DNA from: Planctomycetota bacterium
GTDB taxonomy: Bacteria; Planctomycetota; Planctomycetia; Pirellulales; UBA1268
Assembly: GCA_003669605.1 (NCBI GenBank)
Contig: QWOP01000076.1
Coordinates: forward strand, 1 to 49,604
Length of the DNA: 49,604 nt
Reading direction: 5' to 3'
Below are positions 20,248-28,397 of the stretch, in pieces. Below the pieces are notes generated by a model. That model searched no databases. It was not told the origin of the DNA and was given only the letters and a program-made list of their open reading frames with translations. A program made the translations under genes and the position numbers. Position 1 is the stretch's first letter; each line of letters opens with the position of its first letter.

Positions 20248-21690
20248 ATGCTTGAGATTCTCGGCCGGCCGGGCTTGATGTCAAAGCGACTCGGTCGCCG
20301 GGCGATGCTGCAGGTGGGGGGGGCCGGGCTGTTCGGGCTCTCGCTTTTGAAGGTGATGGCCGCCGAAGAGGCCGCGCTGGCGACCGGACCGAAGCCGCGG
20401 GCAAAGTCGGTGATCTTCCTGTTCCTCTTCGGGGGCCCGAGCCAGTACGAGACGTTCGACATGAAGCCGGACGCCCCGGCCGATATCCGTGGCCCTTGGT
20501 CGCCGATCGGCTGCCGGACGCCGGGCCTGCGGATCTGCGAGCATCTCCCGAAACTCGCTGCCATCTCCGAGCGGTACTGCGTCATCCGCTCGATGACGCA
20601 TGACTTCAACGACCACAGCGGCGGTGGCCACTACATCCAGACCGGCCACCGGTGGCAGATTCCGGTGGGCGGCGGCTTCAGTGCCACGCCGCAAGATTGG
20701 CCGTCGATGGGATCGGTGGTCGAGTTCCTCGAGCAGAAGAAGGCCCAGGGCGTCTCCCGAGACCTCCCCGCCTACGCCGTCGTTCCCAATCGGCTTGGCC
20801 GGCTGCAGGAGAACGGCCAGTATGTCCGCCCAGGGGAATACGGTGGCTGGCTCGGGGCTTCTGCCAACCCGCTCACCACCCGCGTCGACCGCCTGGGCCT
20901 TGCCGACAACCCGTATTGGCGCGACTGCAACGACACGGAGCTCCGCTGCCGGATCGAGGGACTCGAACCGCTCACGCCCGACGACATCGGGCGGATCCGC
21001 CGGCGGGCGACGCTGCTGGAATCGTTCGACACGCAGCGACGGATTCTCGATGGCGCGCAGTCGCGCGAGCTCGACTTGCTGCGGGAGCGGGCCCTAGGGC
21101 TCGTCACCAGTTCGAGGACCCGCGACGCCCTCGATCTCGAACGCGAGCCCACTTCCCTGCGCGACGGCTATGGCCGTCACCTCTTCGGTCAGGCCTGCTT
21201 GATGGCGCGGCGACTGGTGGAGGCCGGCACCCGGTTTGTGACGGTCCATTACGACTGTTGTGACGGCTACGGTTGGGATTCGCATGTCCACTCCACAGAC
21301 GTTAAAAACCACCTTCTTCCCACGTTTGACCAGGCGCTTTCGGCGCTGCTGCTCGATCTGGAGCAACGTGGCCTCCTGGCCGAGACGCTCGTCGTCGCCC
21401 TGGGAGAGATGGGGCGGACGGCGAAGCCGACGAAGGACTGGGGGCGGAACCACTGGAGCACGCTCTTCCCTGCCGTGATCGCTGGCGCTGGCGTCCGTGG
21501 CGGCACCACCTGGGGGGCGTCGGATCGCAACGGCGAGTATCCGATCGAACACCCCACCTCCCCGGAGGATCTGGCAGCGACGATCTACAAGTCGCTGGGC
21601 ATCGATCCCGCAACGATGCTCACCATGCCCGATGGTCGTCCGGTTCCCCTGACTGCCGGCGGCCGGCCGATCGAGGGGATCTTCGGCTAG
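20248..21690 (+). CDS. Second DUF1501 protein
   Basis: 480 residues. The N-terminus carries KRLGRRAMLQVGGAGLFGLS, a twin-arginine-like export signal, then the DUF1501 domain from SVIFLFLFGGPSQYETFDMK. Probable metal-site segments include HSGGGHYIQTGH, GWDSHVH and ALGEMGRTAKP. It belongs to a different branch from the DUF1501 gene at 17539: the aligned regions share motifs but little sequence. The start could be ATG 20248 or ATG 20278, neither with a strong ribosome site. It lies 163 bases after the DUF1559 gene and converges with the S1-domain gene, stop codons 34 bases apart. Related proteins are exported and of unknown substrate. Confidence 0.88.
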   Translation: MLEILGRPGLMSKRLGRRAMLQVGGAGLFGLSLLKVMAAEEAALATGPKPRAKSVIFLFLFGGPSQYETFDMKPDAPADIRGPWSPIGCRTPGLRICEHLPKLAAISERYCVIRSMTHDFNDHSGGGHYIQTGHRWQIPVGGGFSATPQDWPSMGSVVEFLEQKKAQGVSRDLPAYAVVPNRLGRLQENGQYVRPGEYGGWLGASANPLTTRVDRLGLADNPYWRDCNDTELRCRIEGLEPLTPDDIGRIRRRATLLESFDTQRRILDGAQSRELDLLRERALGLVTSSRTRDALDLEREPTSLRDGYGRHLFGQACLMARRLVEAGTRFVTVHYDCCDGYGWDSHVHSTDVKNHLLPTFDQALSALLLDLEQRGLLAETLVVALGEMGRTAKPTKDWGRNHWSTLFPAVIAGAGVRGGTTWGASDRNGEYPIEHPTSPEDLAATIYKSLGIDPATMLTMPDGRPVPLTAGGRPIEGIFG

Positions 21691-21724
21691 GCCCCGATCA
21701 GCCCGTGCCGCCGACTGCAGACGC

Positions 21725-23563
21725 TTACCAGCGGAGGCCGAACTTGGCGCCGTCGGAATGGCGGGCAATGCCCCCCTTGAGCGGAATGTTGGCGTTTTTC
21801 AGCGGTGGCCGGGGAGCTTCCTCGACATCCATTTCGGCGGGCTCGCCGGCCGCTGGGGCCTTGCCTGCCGGCGGGGTCGGCACCGTGGCGAGAGCCTTGA
21901 TCGACAACGAGATCCGCTGCTCGACGGGATCGCAGGTGAGCACCTTGCATTCCACGGCCTCGCCTTCCTTCACGACACTCGAGACGCTCTGGACGTGACG
22001 GTGGGCGAGTTCCGAGATGTGGACGAGTCCTTCGACGCCCGGCTCCAGTTTCACAAACGCGCCAAACTGGGCGATCCGGCTGACGATCCCGCGGACGGCA
22101 GCGCCGACGTGGTACTTCTCCGCGGAGTTTTTCCAGGGGCTCTCCATCGTGTCGCGGATGGAGAGGCCGATTTTGCCCGTCTGGCGGTCGATGTTCTTGA
22201 CCGCCACACGGACCTTCTGCCCCTGCTCGAGGATCTCGGTCGGGGTTTTCACCCGATCCCACGACATCTGGCTGACATGCACCAAACCATCGACGCCGTT
22301 GCCGACGTCGACGAAGGCGCCAAAGTCGCGCACCGAGCGGACGATGCCGTCGAGCAAATCGCCGATTTCCAGCGTCTCGAGCATCTTGGTGCGGGCCTCG
22401 GCAGCCTGCCGTTCGAGGACCGCGCGACGGGAGAGGACGAGGCGACGAGCCGCGGGAACGACGTCGGTGACGAGGACCTCCACCGTCTGCCCGACCATCT
22501 CCTCGAGGTTCTCGATCCGCCAGTTGCTCACCAGACTCGCCGGCATGAATCCGCGGAGCCCAGCCACGTCACACTCCACTCCACCCTTATTGGCAGCGGT
22601 GATCTTGGCGACCACGATCATTCCGGCTTGGAGTTGCGACCAATCCTCGACGGCGATGGCTCGGTTGGCGGGGGCCACTTCATAGAGCCCGTCGTCTTCG
22701 TTGAACATCCCCACCGACAATTCGAGGACCTCTCCCACAGCCGGGTTGCCATCGAGGCCCGCCAGTTTGAGTGCCCCCTGACGCCGCCCGCCGAGGTCGA
22801 GGAATGCGGTGTCGGGGCTGACAGAGATCACCGTGCCGGCGATCCGGGCGCCTGGTTCGAGGGCCGCTTCGAGTTTTGCCGATGTCGTCGTTTTGAGGAG
22901 AGAGTCGACCTCGACTCCCTCAATCGCCGCCAGGAAATCCTCTTCGAGATCCTCTTCGAGTCCAGCGCGGAGGTTTGGAATCGCAACGCGTTTCGAAGGG
23001 GGAAGGACGTCGGTAAACGACGACTTCTGCTCGCGATCGCCCCGGCGCTCGCGGCGCGGACCACGGTCCCCACCACGGGGCTCGCGGCCCTCCGGACGGT
23101 CTCCGCGCCGCTGCTCGGCTGCGCCTGCAGTGCTGGCAGCGGCTCTGGCCTCGATATCGGCAGCGGTCAGGACCGGAGTGGCAGAAGGAGCCGACGCGGC
23201 GGAGGCCGTCAGCGGCGCCGTGGCCGTGGTTACATGAGTGGCATGAGTGGCATGAGTGGCATGAGTCGGTTGAATGGCGGGGACCGGCGGCGGGGTGGGT
23301 ACGGTACCCAACACGGAGGCGGTGGCGGAGGCGACGTACTGATGTCGCGGCGGAAGTTTTGGCGGTCGGACACCAGGCCGCTGTGTGCCGATCGGAATTC
23401 GCCGTGGTGTGGCGTCAGCGTCTCCACCATCGCTGGGGGGGTCGGCAGAAACGGCTGGGGGGGTGGCTGGCGCTGGGCTAGCCGACACGGCAGGGGAGGC
23501 CACTGGGACCTCCGCACCGGAGGAGGCGGGCTTATCCTGACCGGCAGAGGCGTCGGAAGTCAT
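21725..23563 (-). CDS. S1-domain RNA-binding protein (ribosomal protein S1-like) with long N-terminal extension
   Basis: 612 residues. Four S1 RNA-binding domains can be traced: about 238-305 (GARIAGTVISVSPDTAFLDL), 318-385 (GMIVVAKITAANKGGVECDV), 405-472 (GIVRSVRDFGAFVDVG) and 490-558 (GIVSRIAQFGAFVKLEPGVE). The domain order and spacing fit bacterial S1 or S1-like translation factors. The first 200 residues are a Pro/Ala-rich then Arg/Gly/Glu-rich tail (RRGDRPEGREPRGGDRG) and include a His-Ala-Thr tandem repeat. The leader on the minus strand is pyrimidine-rich and shows no good ribosome site, which would fit initiation helped by S1 itself (speculative). The tRNA-Leu gene lies just upstream on the same strand. 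Confidence 0.85.
   Translation of the reverse strand: MTSDASAGQDKPASSGAEVPVASPAVSASPAPATPPAVSADPPSDGGDADATPRRIPIGTQRPGVRPPKLPPRHQYVASATASVLGTVPTPPPVPAIQPTHATHATHATHVTTATAPLTASAASAPSATPVLTAADIEARAAASTAGAAEQRRGDRPEGREPRGGDRGPRRERRGDREQKSSFTDVLPPSKRVAIPNLRAGLEEDLEEDFLAAIEGVEVDSLLKTTTSAKLEAALEPGARIAGTVISVSPDTAFLDLGGRRQGALKLAGLDGNPAVGEVLELSVGMFNEDDGLYEVAPANRAIAVEDWSQLQAGMIVVAKITAANKGGVECDVAGLRGFMPASLVSNWRIENLEEMVGQTVEVLVTDVVPAARRLVLSRRAVLERQAAEARTKMLETLEIGDLLDGIVRSVRDFGAFVDVGNGVDGLVHVSQMSWDRVKTPTEILEQGQKVRVAVKNIDRQTGKIGLSIRDTMESPWKNSAEKYHVGAAVRGIVSRIAQFGAFVKLEPGVEGLVHISELAHRHVQSVSSVVKEGEAVECKVLTCDPVEQRISLSIKALATVPTPPAGKAPAAGEPAEMDVEEAPRPPLKNANIPLKGGIARHSDGAKFGLRW
23233..23268. repeat. 9-bp tandem repeat x4 inside the S1-domain gene
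   Basis: CATGAGTGG is repeated three times, followed by CATGAGTCG. On the coding (minus) strand it encodes repeated Thr-His-Ala. A unit length divisible by three means copy-number change would keep the frame and lengthen or shorten the N-terminal tail. Confidence 0.9.
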
Positions 23564-23664
23564 CGGCTGGGCTCAACGGGGAGAGGGGCGGGGCGATGAG
23601 GAAACGGCCGGGGCTCGAAGGGAGTAGGGGCGGCCGAATGGCCGGCCCCGGACGGATGAAGAAC

Positions 23665-23726
23665 GAGCCAGAGGGAAGCCGGAGGGAGCCAGAGGGAGCC
23701 AGAGGGAAGCCGGAGGGAGCCGGAGG
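23665..23726. repeat. 31-bp tandem duplication in the leader of the S1-domain gene
   Basis: Two consecutive 31-bp units, each starting GAGCCAGAGGGAAGCC, differ at a single base. The plus strand is nearly all purine, so the S1-gene transcript would carry a CU-rich tract here, about 100-165 bases before its start codon. Confidence 0.8.
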
Positions 23727-23739
23727 AAGGAAAATGCAA

Positions 23740-23823
23740 TGCGGGAAACAGGACTTGAACCTGCACGGTATTACTACCACCAGGCCCTCAACCTGGCGCG
23801 TCTGCCAATTCCGCCATTCCCGC
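23740..23823 (-). tRNA. tRNA-Leu (anticodon GAG)
   Basis: Read on the minus strand, the acceptor GCGGGAA pairs with TTCCCGC and is followed by discriminator A73. The anticodon arm is CCAGG-TTGAGGG-CCTGG, giving anticodon GAG (reads CUC/CUU Leu). There is a long class II variable arm typical of tRNA-Leu, and the T-arm has GGTTCAAGTCC. CCA is not encoded. Total length is 84 bases. Confidence 0.97.
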
Positions 23824-23979
23824 AGCGGTACGAACTTTTGATTTCCCTTTCCGCCGGTCAACTCCGATCCCTGCGGAATCAGCCCTCGTCTCCACAGGCC
23901 ATTCTGAAACGGTTTCCTCGCCAGTCAAGGACCACGGTCGAATTGCCGGGTGGAGCCATGCTCGCCGAACACCGGGTCA

Positions 23980-24636
23980 TCAGGCTGGCGACCGCTGCAT
24001 CTTCTGGGCCAGGGCCGGAAAAATCGCCAGTCCACTCGAGAGGGCGAGCGACCAGACAAGATCCCCAACGGGCATCCAGCGGTAGAAGGGAAGCGCGAGC
24101 GTGAAGCAATCGAGCAAGCCAGCCGCGGTGTGCGGGTAGTCGTTGGTCAGCCACCAGTGGCCGAGATTTGTAGCCAGGAAGAAGACGAGCGAGCTGGCAA
24201 GCGCGCCACCGACGGCTCCCCAGATCCGATGCCGCCGCACCAGTCCACCCATCAGCACCGGCCAAGCAAATGCCCCGTACACGATGGCGGCCATCGCCCA
24301 AGAGCCATAACTGCCTCCCCCGGGGAGGGCGACGTTGCTAGCCGCCAGGGCCACCAGCGGCACACTCGCAGCCACGAGCGGATGGAAAAACAGCGCCCCG
24401 GCACAGAGGCCAATTCCCGCCAGCGGGGTGACGCCGTAGGCTGGCTGGTAGAGCCGACCAACAATGCCGATGACCACCAGCGCCATCCACGCCAAGCAGA
24501 GGACTCCAGCGGGCAGTGGCGTCCCTGGCAGACTGGGAGAGCGCCCGGCCTGGCGTCCAGAGGAAACCGGGCCGTCGTCTGAAAACTGCCCGTTCGTGGG
24601 CTGCCCCACGGGCATAGATCGACCCGAAACGCTCAT
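23980..24636 (-). CDS. DUF6580-like integral membrane protein
   Basis: 218 residues. A variable hydrophilic N-terminus is followed by about five to six membrane segments: LCLAWMALVVIGIVG, GIGLCAGALFFHPL, ASVPLVALAASNVAL, WAMAAIVYGAFAWPVLMGG, and AVGGALASSLVFFLATNLG. The segment SLVFFLATNLGHWW, then YPHTAAGLLDCFTLALPFYR, is characteristic of the DUF6580 family of small membrane proteins. It resembles substrate-binding ECF-type membrane proteins in layout, but no substrate or partner is evident. The ATG at 24636 is one of several possible starts; the nearest purine-rich site is a weak GAGAG. No operon partner is apparent. Confidence 0.7.
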   Translation of the reverse strand: MSVSGRSMPVGQPTNGQFSDDGPVSSGRQAGRSPSLPGTPLPAGVLCLAWMALVVIGIVGRLYQPAYGVTPLAGIGLCAGALFFHPLVAASVPLVALAASNVALPGGGSYGSWAMAAIVYGAFAWPVLMGGLVRRHRIWGAVGGALASSLVFFLATNLGHWWLTNDYPHTAAGLLDCFTLALPFYRWMPVGDLVWSLALSSGLAIFPALAQKMQRSPA

Positions 24637-24820
24637 GCTGAAAGACTCTCGTGGATTTCTCAACACCGGTGCCGCAGGCCGATACACTAAACGTGTTTCG
24701 GCTAGCCGGCAAGCGAAAAGCCCTGCTGACTGCCGCAGAATCTACCAATCCAGGGTGAATTGAGGGTTCCTCGCCGGAGCCGGCGAATCCGCGCCCAGGG
24801 GCCCTAGCGCACGAGGCACC

Positions 24821-27139
24821 ATGGCGAGCCGACCTCCACGACGGCATCGACAACGATCGGCAGCCGACCATTCGAAGGCTGCTTTGAGGCCAGTCGGCCC
24901 CCGCCCTCCGTCTGTGGATGGCGAGCCCGCCACGCTGGCGGTGGCCGCCGAAAGTGGCGGTTCAGTCGCCGTGTCGCGCGATGCCAATGGTCTGGTGACG
25001 CTTTCATTTTGCATCCCCGGCCACCGCCAGAACGTCATCGATGCCCGACTGGTGGCGGAGCTGGGGCAGGTTCTCGACGACCTCGATGCCGGTCCTCCGC
25101 CGCGCGGCCTGTTGCTGGTGTCAGGGAAGAAAGGATCGTTTTTTGCCGGTGCCGATATCGGCCGATTGGAAGCGGTCCTCGGTGCCGAGGCCACCGTCAT
25201 CGAGCGGGCATGCGAAGCTGGAAGGAGGCTGTTTGCCAGACTTTCCGGGAATCCCTGGCCCAGCGCCGCGGTGATTGACGGCGTCTGTCTCGGGGGAGGC
25301 TTGGAGATGGCGCTGGCCTGCGATTACCGCATCGCCACCACGGATGCCTCGACCTCACTGGGATTCCCTGAGGTGAAACTGGGACTGCTCCCTGGCTGGG
25401 GTGGCACCGTGCGACTCCCGCGGATCATTGGGCCCGGACCGGCGGTGGAGTTGGCCGCATCGGGAGATCCGCTCGACGGCACTGCTGCGCTCCGGCTGGG
25501 CTTGGTCGATGCCTGCGTGCCGGCAGACGAGGCTCTGGCATCGGCCCGCTTGCTCCTCGAGCGTGCCCTGCTCACCGCGGACCACCTCGCCCGACGGCAG
25601 AGGATCGAGGCTGCCGTCGATCTTCATCCGCTGGAACTCGATTTTCTCGCTGCCACAAGCGCCGCAGTGATCCAGGGGCGGACCTCCGGCCACTACCCGG
25701 CACCGCCGGCGATCTTGGAAGCGATTCTGGCATCGTCCGCCCTGCCGGCCACCGCCGCAGGTGCCCTGGAAGGGGCAGCGTTTGCCAGGCTGGCACGCTC
25801 TCCGGTGGCGGCGCACCTGGTGCGGGTCTTCCGGCTCGGTGAACGGAACCGGCGGGACAGCGGCGTCTCCAGTCATCCAGCCAATCCAGCCACGATCCCC
25901 CCCACCGATGACGGCTTCACGGTCGGCCGCCGCACGCTCGATCGGCCCGCGGTTGTCGGTGCGGGAATCATGGGGGCCGGGATCGCTGCCAGTCACCTCC
26001 GCTCGGGGTTTTCGCTGTCGCTGTGTGACGTGCAATCTGACGCCCTGACCCGCGTTGTGCCCGAGATCCTCCTGGAGGCGGCCTGGGACCGGTCACGCCG
26101 CGCTTCTGATCAGGGCCGGGCGTTGCGTTTGGCAGGCGGACTGCGGACGACGACGCGGTTGGAGGCCCTCGCCGATGCCGACATCGTCATCGAGAGCGTC
26201 GTCGATCGGACCGATGCGAAGAAGAAGGTGCTGGCGGAGATTGAACAGGTGGTATCACCGGAGACGGTGATCGCCACCAACACATCCACCAACCCGATCG
26301 CAAAACTCGCCGAAGCGCTCCGCGACCCATCCCGTTTCTGTGGGCTCCACTTCTTCAATCCGGTCCGGCGGATGATGCTCGTCGAGGTGGTCCGCGGTCC
26401 GGCCACCTCCGATGCCACCGTGAGCCTCGCGGTGGCGCATGCGAAGCGGTTGGGAAAGTGCCCGATCGTCGTCCGCGACAGCCCCGGTTTCCTCGTCAAC
26501 CGGATGCTCATGCCCTACTTGCACGAATCGGTGGAGATGCTCCGCGAAGGGGTCGATCCGCGGCGCATCGACAGAGCGGCGCGGGCCTTCGGGATGCCGA
26601 TGGGGCCGCTTGAGCTGTATGACATGATCGGGCTCGACACCGCGTTCTACGCCGGCCTGATCCTCAACGACGCCTACGGGGACCGGATCGAACCCTCGCC
26701 GGTAATCCCGGCGCTGGTCAAATCGGGGCGGCTGGGACGGAAGAGCGGCGCCGGCTTCTACCGCTATGGCACCGGTGGTCAGCGGGCCAGGATCGAGCGG
26801 CCCGACGACAAAGTTGCGGAGGTGATCGCTCCCTACGCGCTTCCTCCCCGGCAGTCCGACGAGAGAACGATCACCGACCGACTCCTGCTGCCGATGGTCT
26901 TGGAGGCGACACGGATCCTCGACGAGGGAATCGTCCGCGATGGCTGTGACGTCGACTTGGCCGTGATCCACGCCCTTGGATTTCCCCCCTTCCGCGGCGG
27001 CCTGCTGGCCTGGGCCGACACCCTCTCTGCCGCGGAGATTATCCGTCGCCTTGGAGCCCTCGCCGATTTGGGAGTGCGGATGAGGCCTACGCAGCGGTTG
27101 GAGGATCTCGCCCGCAGCGGCGGCCGGTTCACCGACTGA
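24821..27139 (+). CDS. Fatty-acid oxidation multifunctional enzyme: enoyl-CoA hydratase / 3-hydroxyacyl-CoA dehydrogenase (FadJ-like)
   Basis: 772 residues. It catalyses the second and third steps of beta-oxidation: hydration of trans-2-enoyl-CoA and NAD-dependent oxidation of 3-hydroxyacyl-CoA. The crotonase domain (about 48-300) has the oxyanion-hole glycines in GVCLGGGLEMALAC and the two catalytic glutamates E162 and E184; their spacing of 22 matches FadJ or the mitochondrial trifunctional alpha subunit rather than FadB. The dehydrogenase domain starts at VVGAGIMGAGIA (NAD-binding, about 376) and keeps the catalytic His in GLHFFNPVRRMMLVEVV. Two C-terminal dehydrogenase folds follow, ending PFRGGLLAWAD. 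The Arg-rich first 45 residues may be spurious. It is the first gene of a three-gene cassette; the thiolase follows 40 bases after the stop. Confidence 0.94.
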   Translation: MASRPPRRHRQRSAADHSKAALRPVGPRPPSVDGEPATLAVAAESGGSVAVSRDANGLVTLSFCIPGHRQNVIDARLVAELGQVLDDLDAGPPPRGLLLVSGKKGSFFAGADIGRLEAVLGAEATVIERACEAGRRLFARLSGNPWPSAAVIDGVCLGGGLEMALACDYRIATTDASTSLGFPEVKLGLLPGWGGTVRLPRIIGPGPAVELAASGDPLDGTAALRLGLVDACVPADEALASARLLLERALLTADHLARRQRIEAAVDLHPLELDFLAATSAAVIQGRTSGHYPAPPAILEAILASSALPATAAGALEGAAFARLARSPVAAHLVRVFRLGERNRRDSGVSSHPANPATIPPTDDGFTVGRRTLDRPAVVGAGIMGAGIAASHLRSGFSLSLCDVQSDALTRVVPEILLEAAWDRSRRASDQGRALRLAGGLRTTTRLEALADADIVIESVVDRTDAKKKVLAEIEQVVSPETVIATNTSTNPIAKLAEALRDPSRFCGLHFFNPVRRMMLVEVVRGPATSDATVSLAVAHAKRLGKCPIVVRDSPGFLVNRMLMPYLHESVEMLREGVDPRRIDRAARAFGMPMGPLELYDMIGLDTAFYAGLILNDAYGDRIEPSPVIPALVKSGRLGRKSGAGFYRYGTGGQRARIERPDDKVAEVIAPYALPPRQSDERTITDRLLLPMVLEATRILDEGIVRDGCDVDLAVIHALGFPPFRGGLLAWADTLSAAEIIRRLGALADLGVRMRPTQRLEDLARSGGRFTD

Positions 27140-27179
27140 CTTTGTGTCGATCCCCACTCTCGACTGTTCCCCGTCCGCG

Positions 27180-28397
27180 ATGTCCGTGAAAGTGCCTGCC
27201 ACGATGCCTTGCCCGATCCTTTCCCGCCCGCCCGAGACAACGCCGGTGATCGTCGCCTGCTGCCGCACGGCGATCGGCCGCTCTCATTCCCAGCGGGGAG
27301 TGTTCCGTGATGTCCGCGGCGATGAACTGGCAACGGCTGTGGTGGCCGCCGCCGTCTCCCGCAGCGGTGTCGACCCGACGACGGTGGAGGACTTGCTGCT
27401 CGGCGCCACGCAGCAACGGGGAGAACTCGGCGGCAACGTCGCCCGGGCGGTAGCGCTGATGGCGGGCCTGCCGCTCTCCACTGCTGCTGCCACCGTCAAC
27501 CGGCTTTGCGGGTCGGGGCTGGAGGTCCTTTCCAGGGCCGCTCACGCGATCATTGCCGGCGCCGAGAATGTGCAGGTCGTGGCCGGCGTCGAGCACATGC
27601 ACCACCTCCCCATGGATTCGGCGGTCGATTTCCATCCCCGCGTGGCAGCCCGCTCCAGCCGGGGCATGCTCTCGATGGGAATGACCGCCGAGCACTTAGC
27701 GGCCACGGACGGGATCACGCGGCGGCAGCAGGAGGAGTACGCACTGGAAAGCCATGCCCGTGCCGCCCGGGCCGCCGACGCCGGCCTGTTCGACGACGAG
27801 ATCGTGACTGTGCTGGGCCATGACGAAGCGGGTGGCGTCACGGAAGTCATGGCAGATCAGTCGGTGCGCCGCGACACCTCCCTGGAGGCGATGTGTGCCT
27901 TGGAGCCGGCATTTCTCCCCGGGTTGGGGACGATTACCGCCGCGACCAGCGCGCCTCTGAGCGACGGGGCGGCGGCTCTGGTGGTCATGTCCCAAGCGGA
28001 GGCCGCCAGACAGGGGCTAGTCCCCCTTGTCCGCGTGGTGGCAACGGCGGTGGTCGGCGTGCCACCGGCCATGATGGGAACCGGTCCGGTGGCCGCCACC
28101 CGCAAACTCCTGGCCCGCACGGGGATCGATCTGGCGGACATCGACCTGGTGGAACTCAACGAGGCCTTCGCCGCCCAGGCGATCCACTGCATCGCTGCCC
28201 TGGGGTTTGATGCGGCGCGGGTGAATGTCCGTGGAGGCGCGCTTGCCATCGGTCACCCGCTGGGAGCCAGCGGCGTCCGGATCGTCACGACCCTTGTCCA
28301 TGCCATGCGCGACCGCGGTGATCGGTTGGGGTTGGCGACGATGTGCATCGGGCTCGGCCAGGGAATCGCTGTTTTGCTGGAGAGGATGGAGTCGTGA
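27180..28397 (+). CDS. Acetyl-CoA acyltransferase (3-ketoacyl-CoA thiolase, FadA/FadI-like)
   Basis: 405 residues. It cleaves 3-ketoacyl-CoA with CoA to acetyl-CoA and a shortened acyl-CoA, the last step of beta-oxidation. All catalytic motifs are present: nucleophilic Cys100 in VNRLCGSGLEV, the NEAFAAQ motif, catalytic His in GGALAIGHPLGASG, and the second Cys in TMCIGLGQG. The start is uncertain: GTG 27144, ATG 27180 and ATG 27204 are in frame and none has a strong ribosome site. Its TGA overlaps the ATG of the next gene by one base (TGATG), so translation of the fusion protein is likely coupled to it. Confidence 0.94.
   Translation: MSVKVPATMPCPILSRPPETTPVIVACCRTAIGRSHSQRGVFRDVRGDELATAVVAAAVSRSGVDPTTVEDLLLGATQQRGELGGNVARAVALMAGLPLSTAAATVNRLCGSGLEVLSRAAHAIIAGAENVQVVAGVEHMHHLPMDSAVDFHPRVAARSSRGMLSMGMTAEHLAATDGITRRQQEEYALESHARAARAADAGLFDDEIVTVLGHDEAGGVTEVMADQSVRRDTSLEAMCALEPAFLPGLGTITAATSAPLSDGAAALVVMSQAEAARQGLVPLVRVVATAVVGVPPAMMGTGPVAATRKLLARTGIDLADIDLVELNEAFAAQAIHCIAALGFDAARVNVRGGALAIGHPLGASGVRIVTTLVHAMRDRGDRLGLATMCIGLGQGIAVLLERMES

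Noticed and set aside
23640..23735. Purine-rich repeats near the tRNA as an integration scar (attachment site)
   Set aside because: No duplicated tRNA end, integrase or foreign gene block is present; the sequence is better described as a tandem duplication in a leader.
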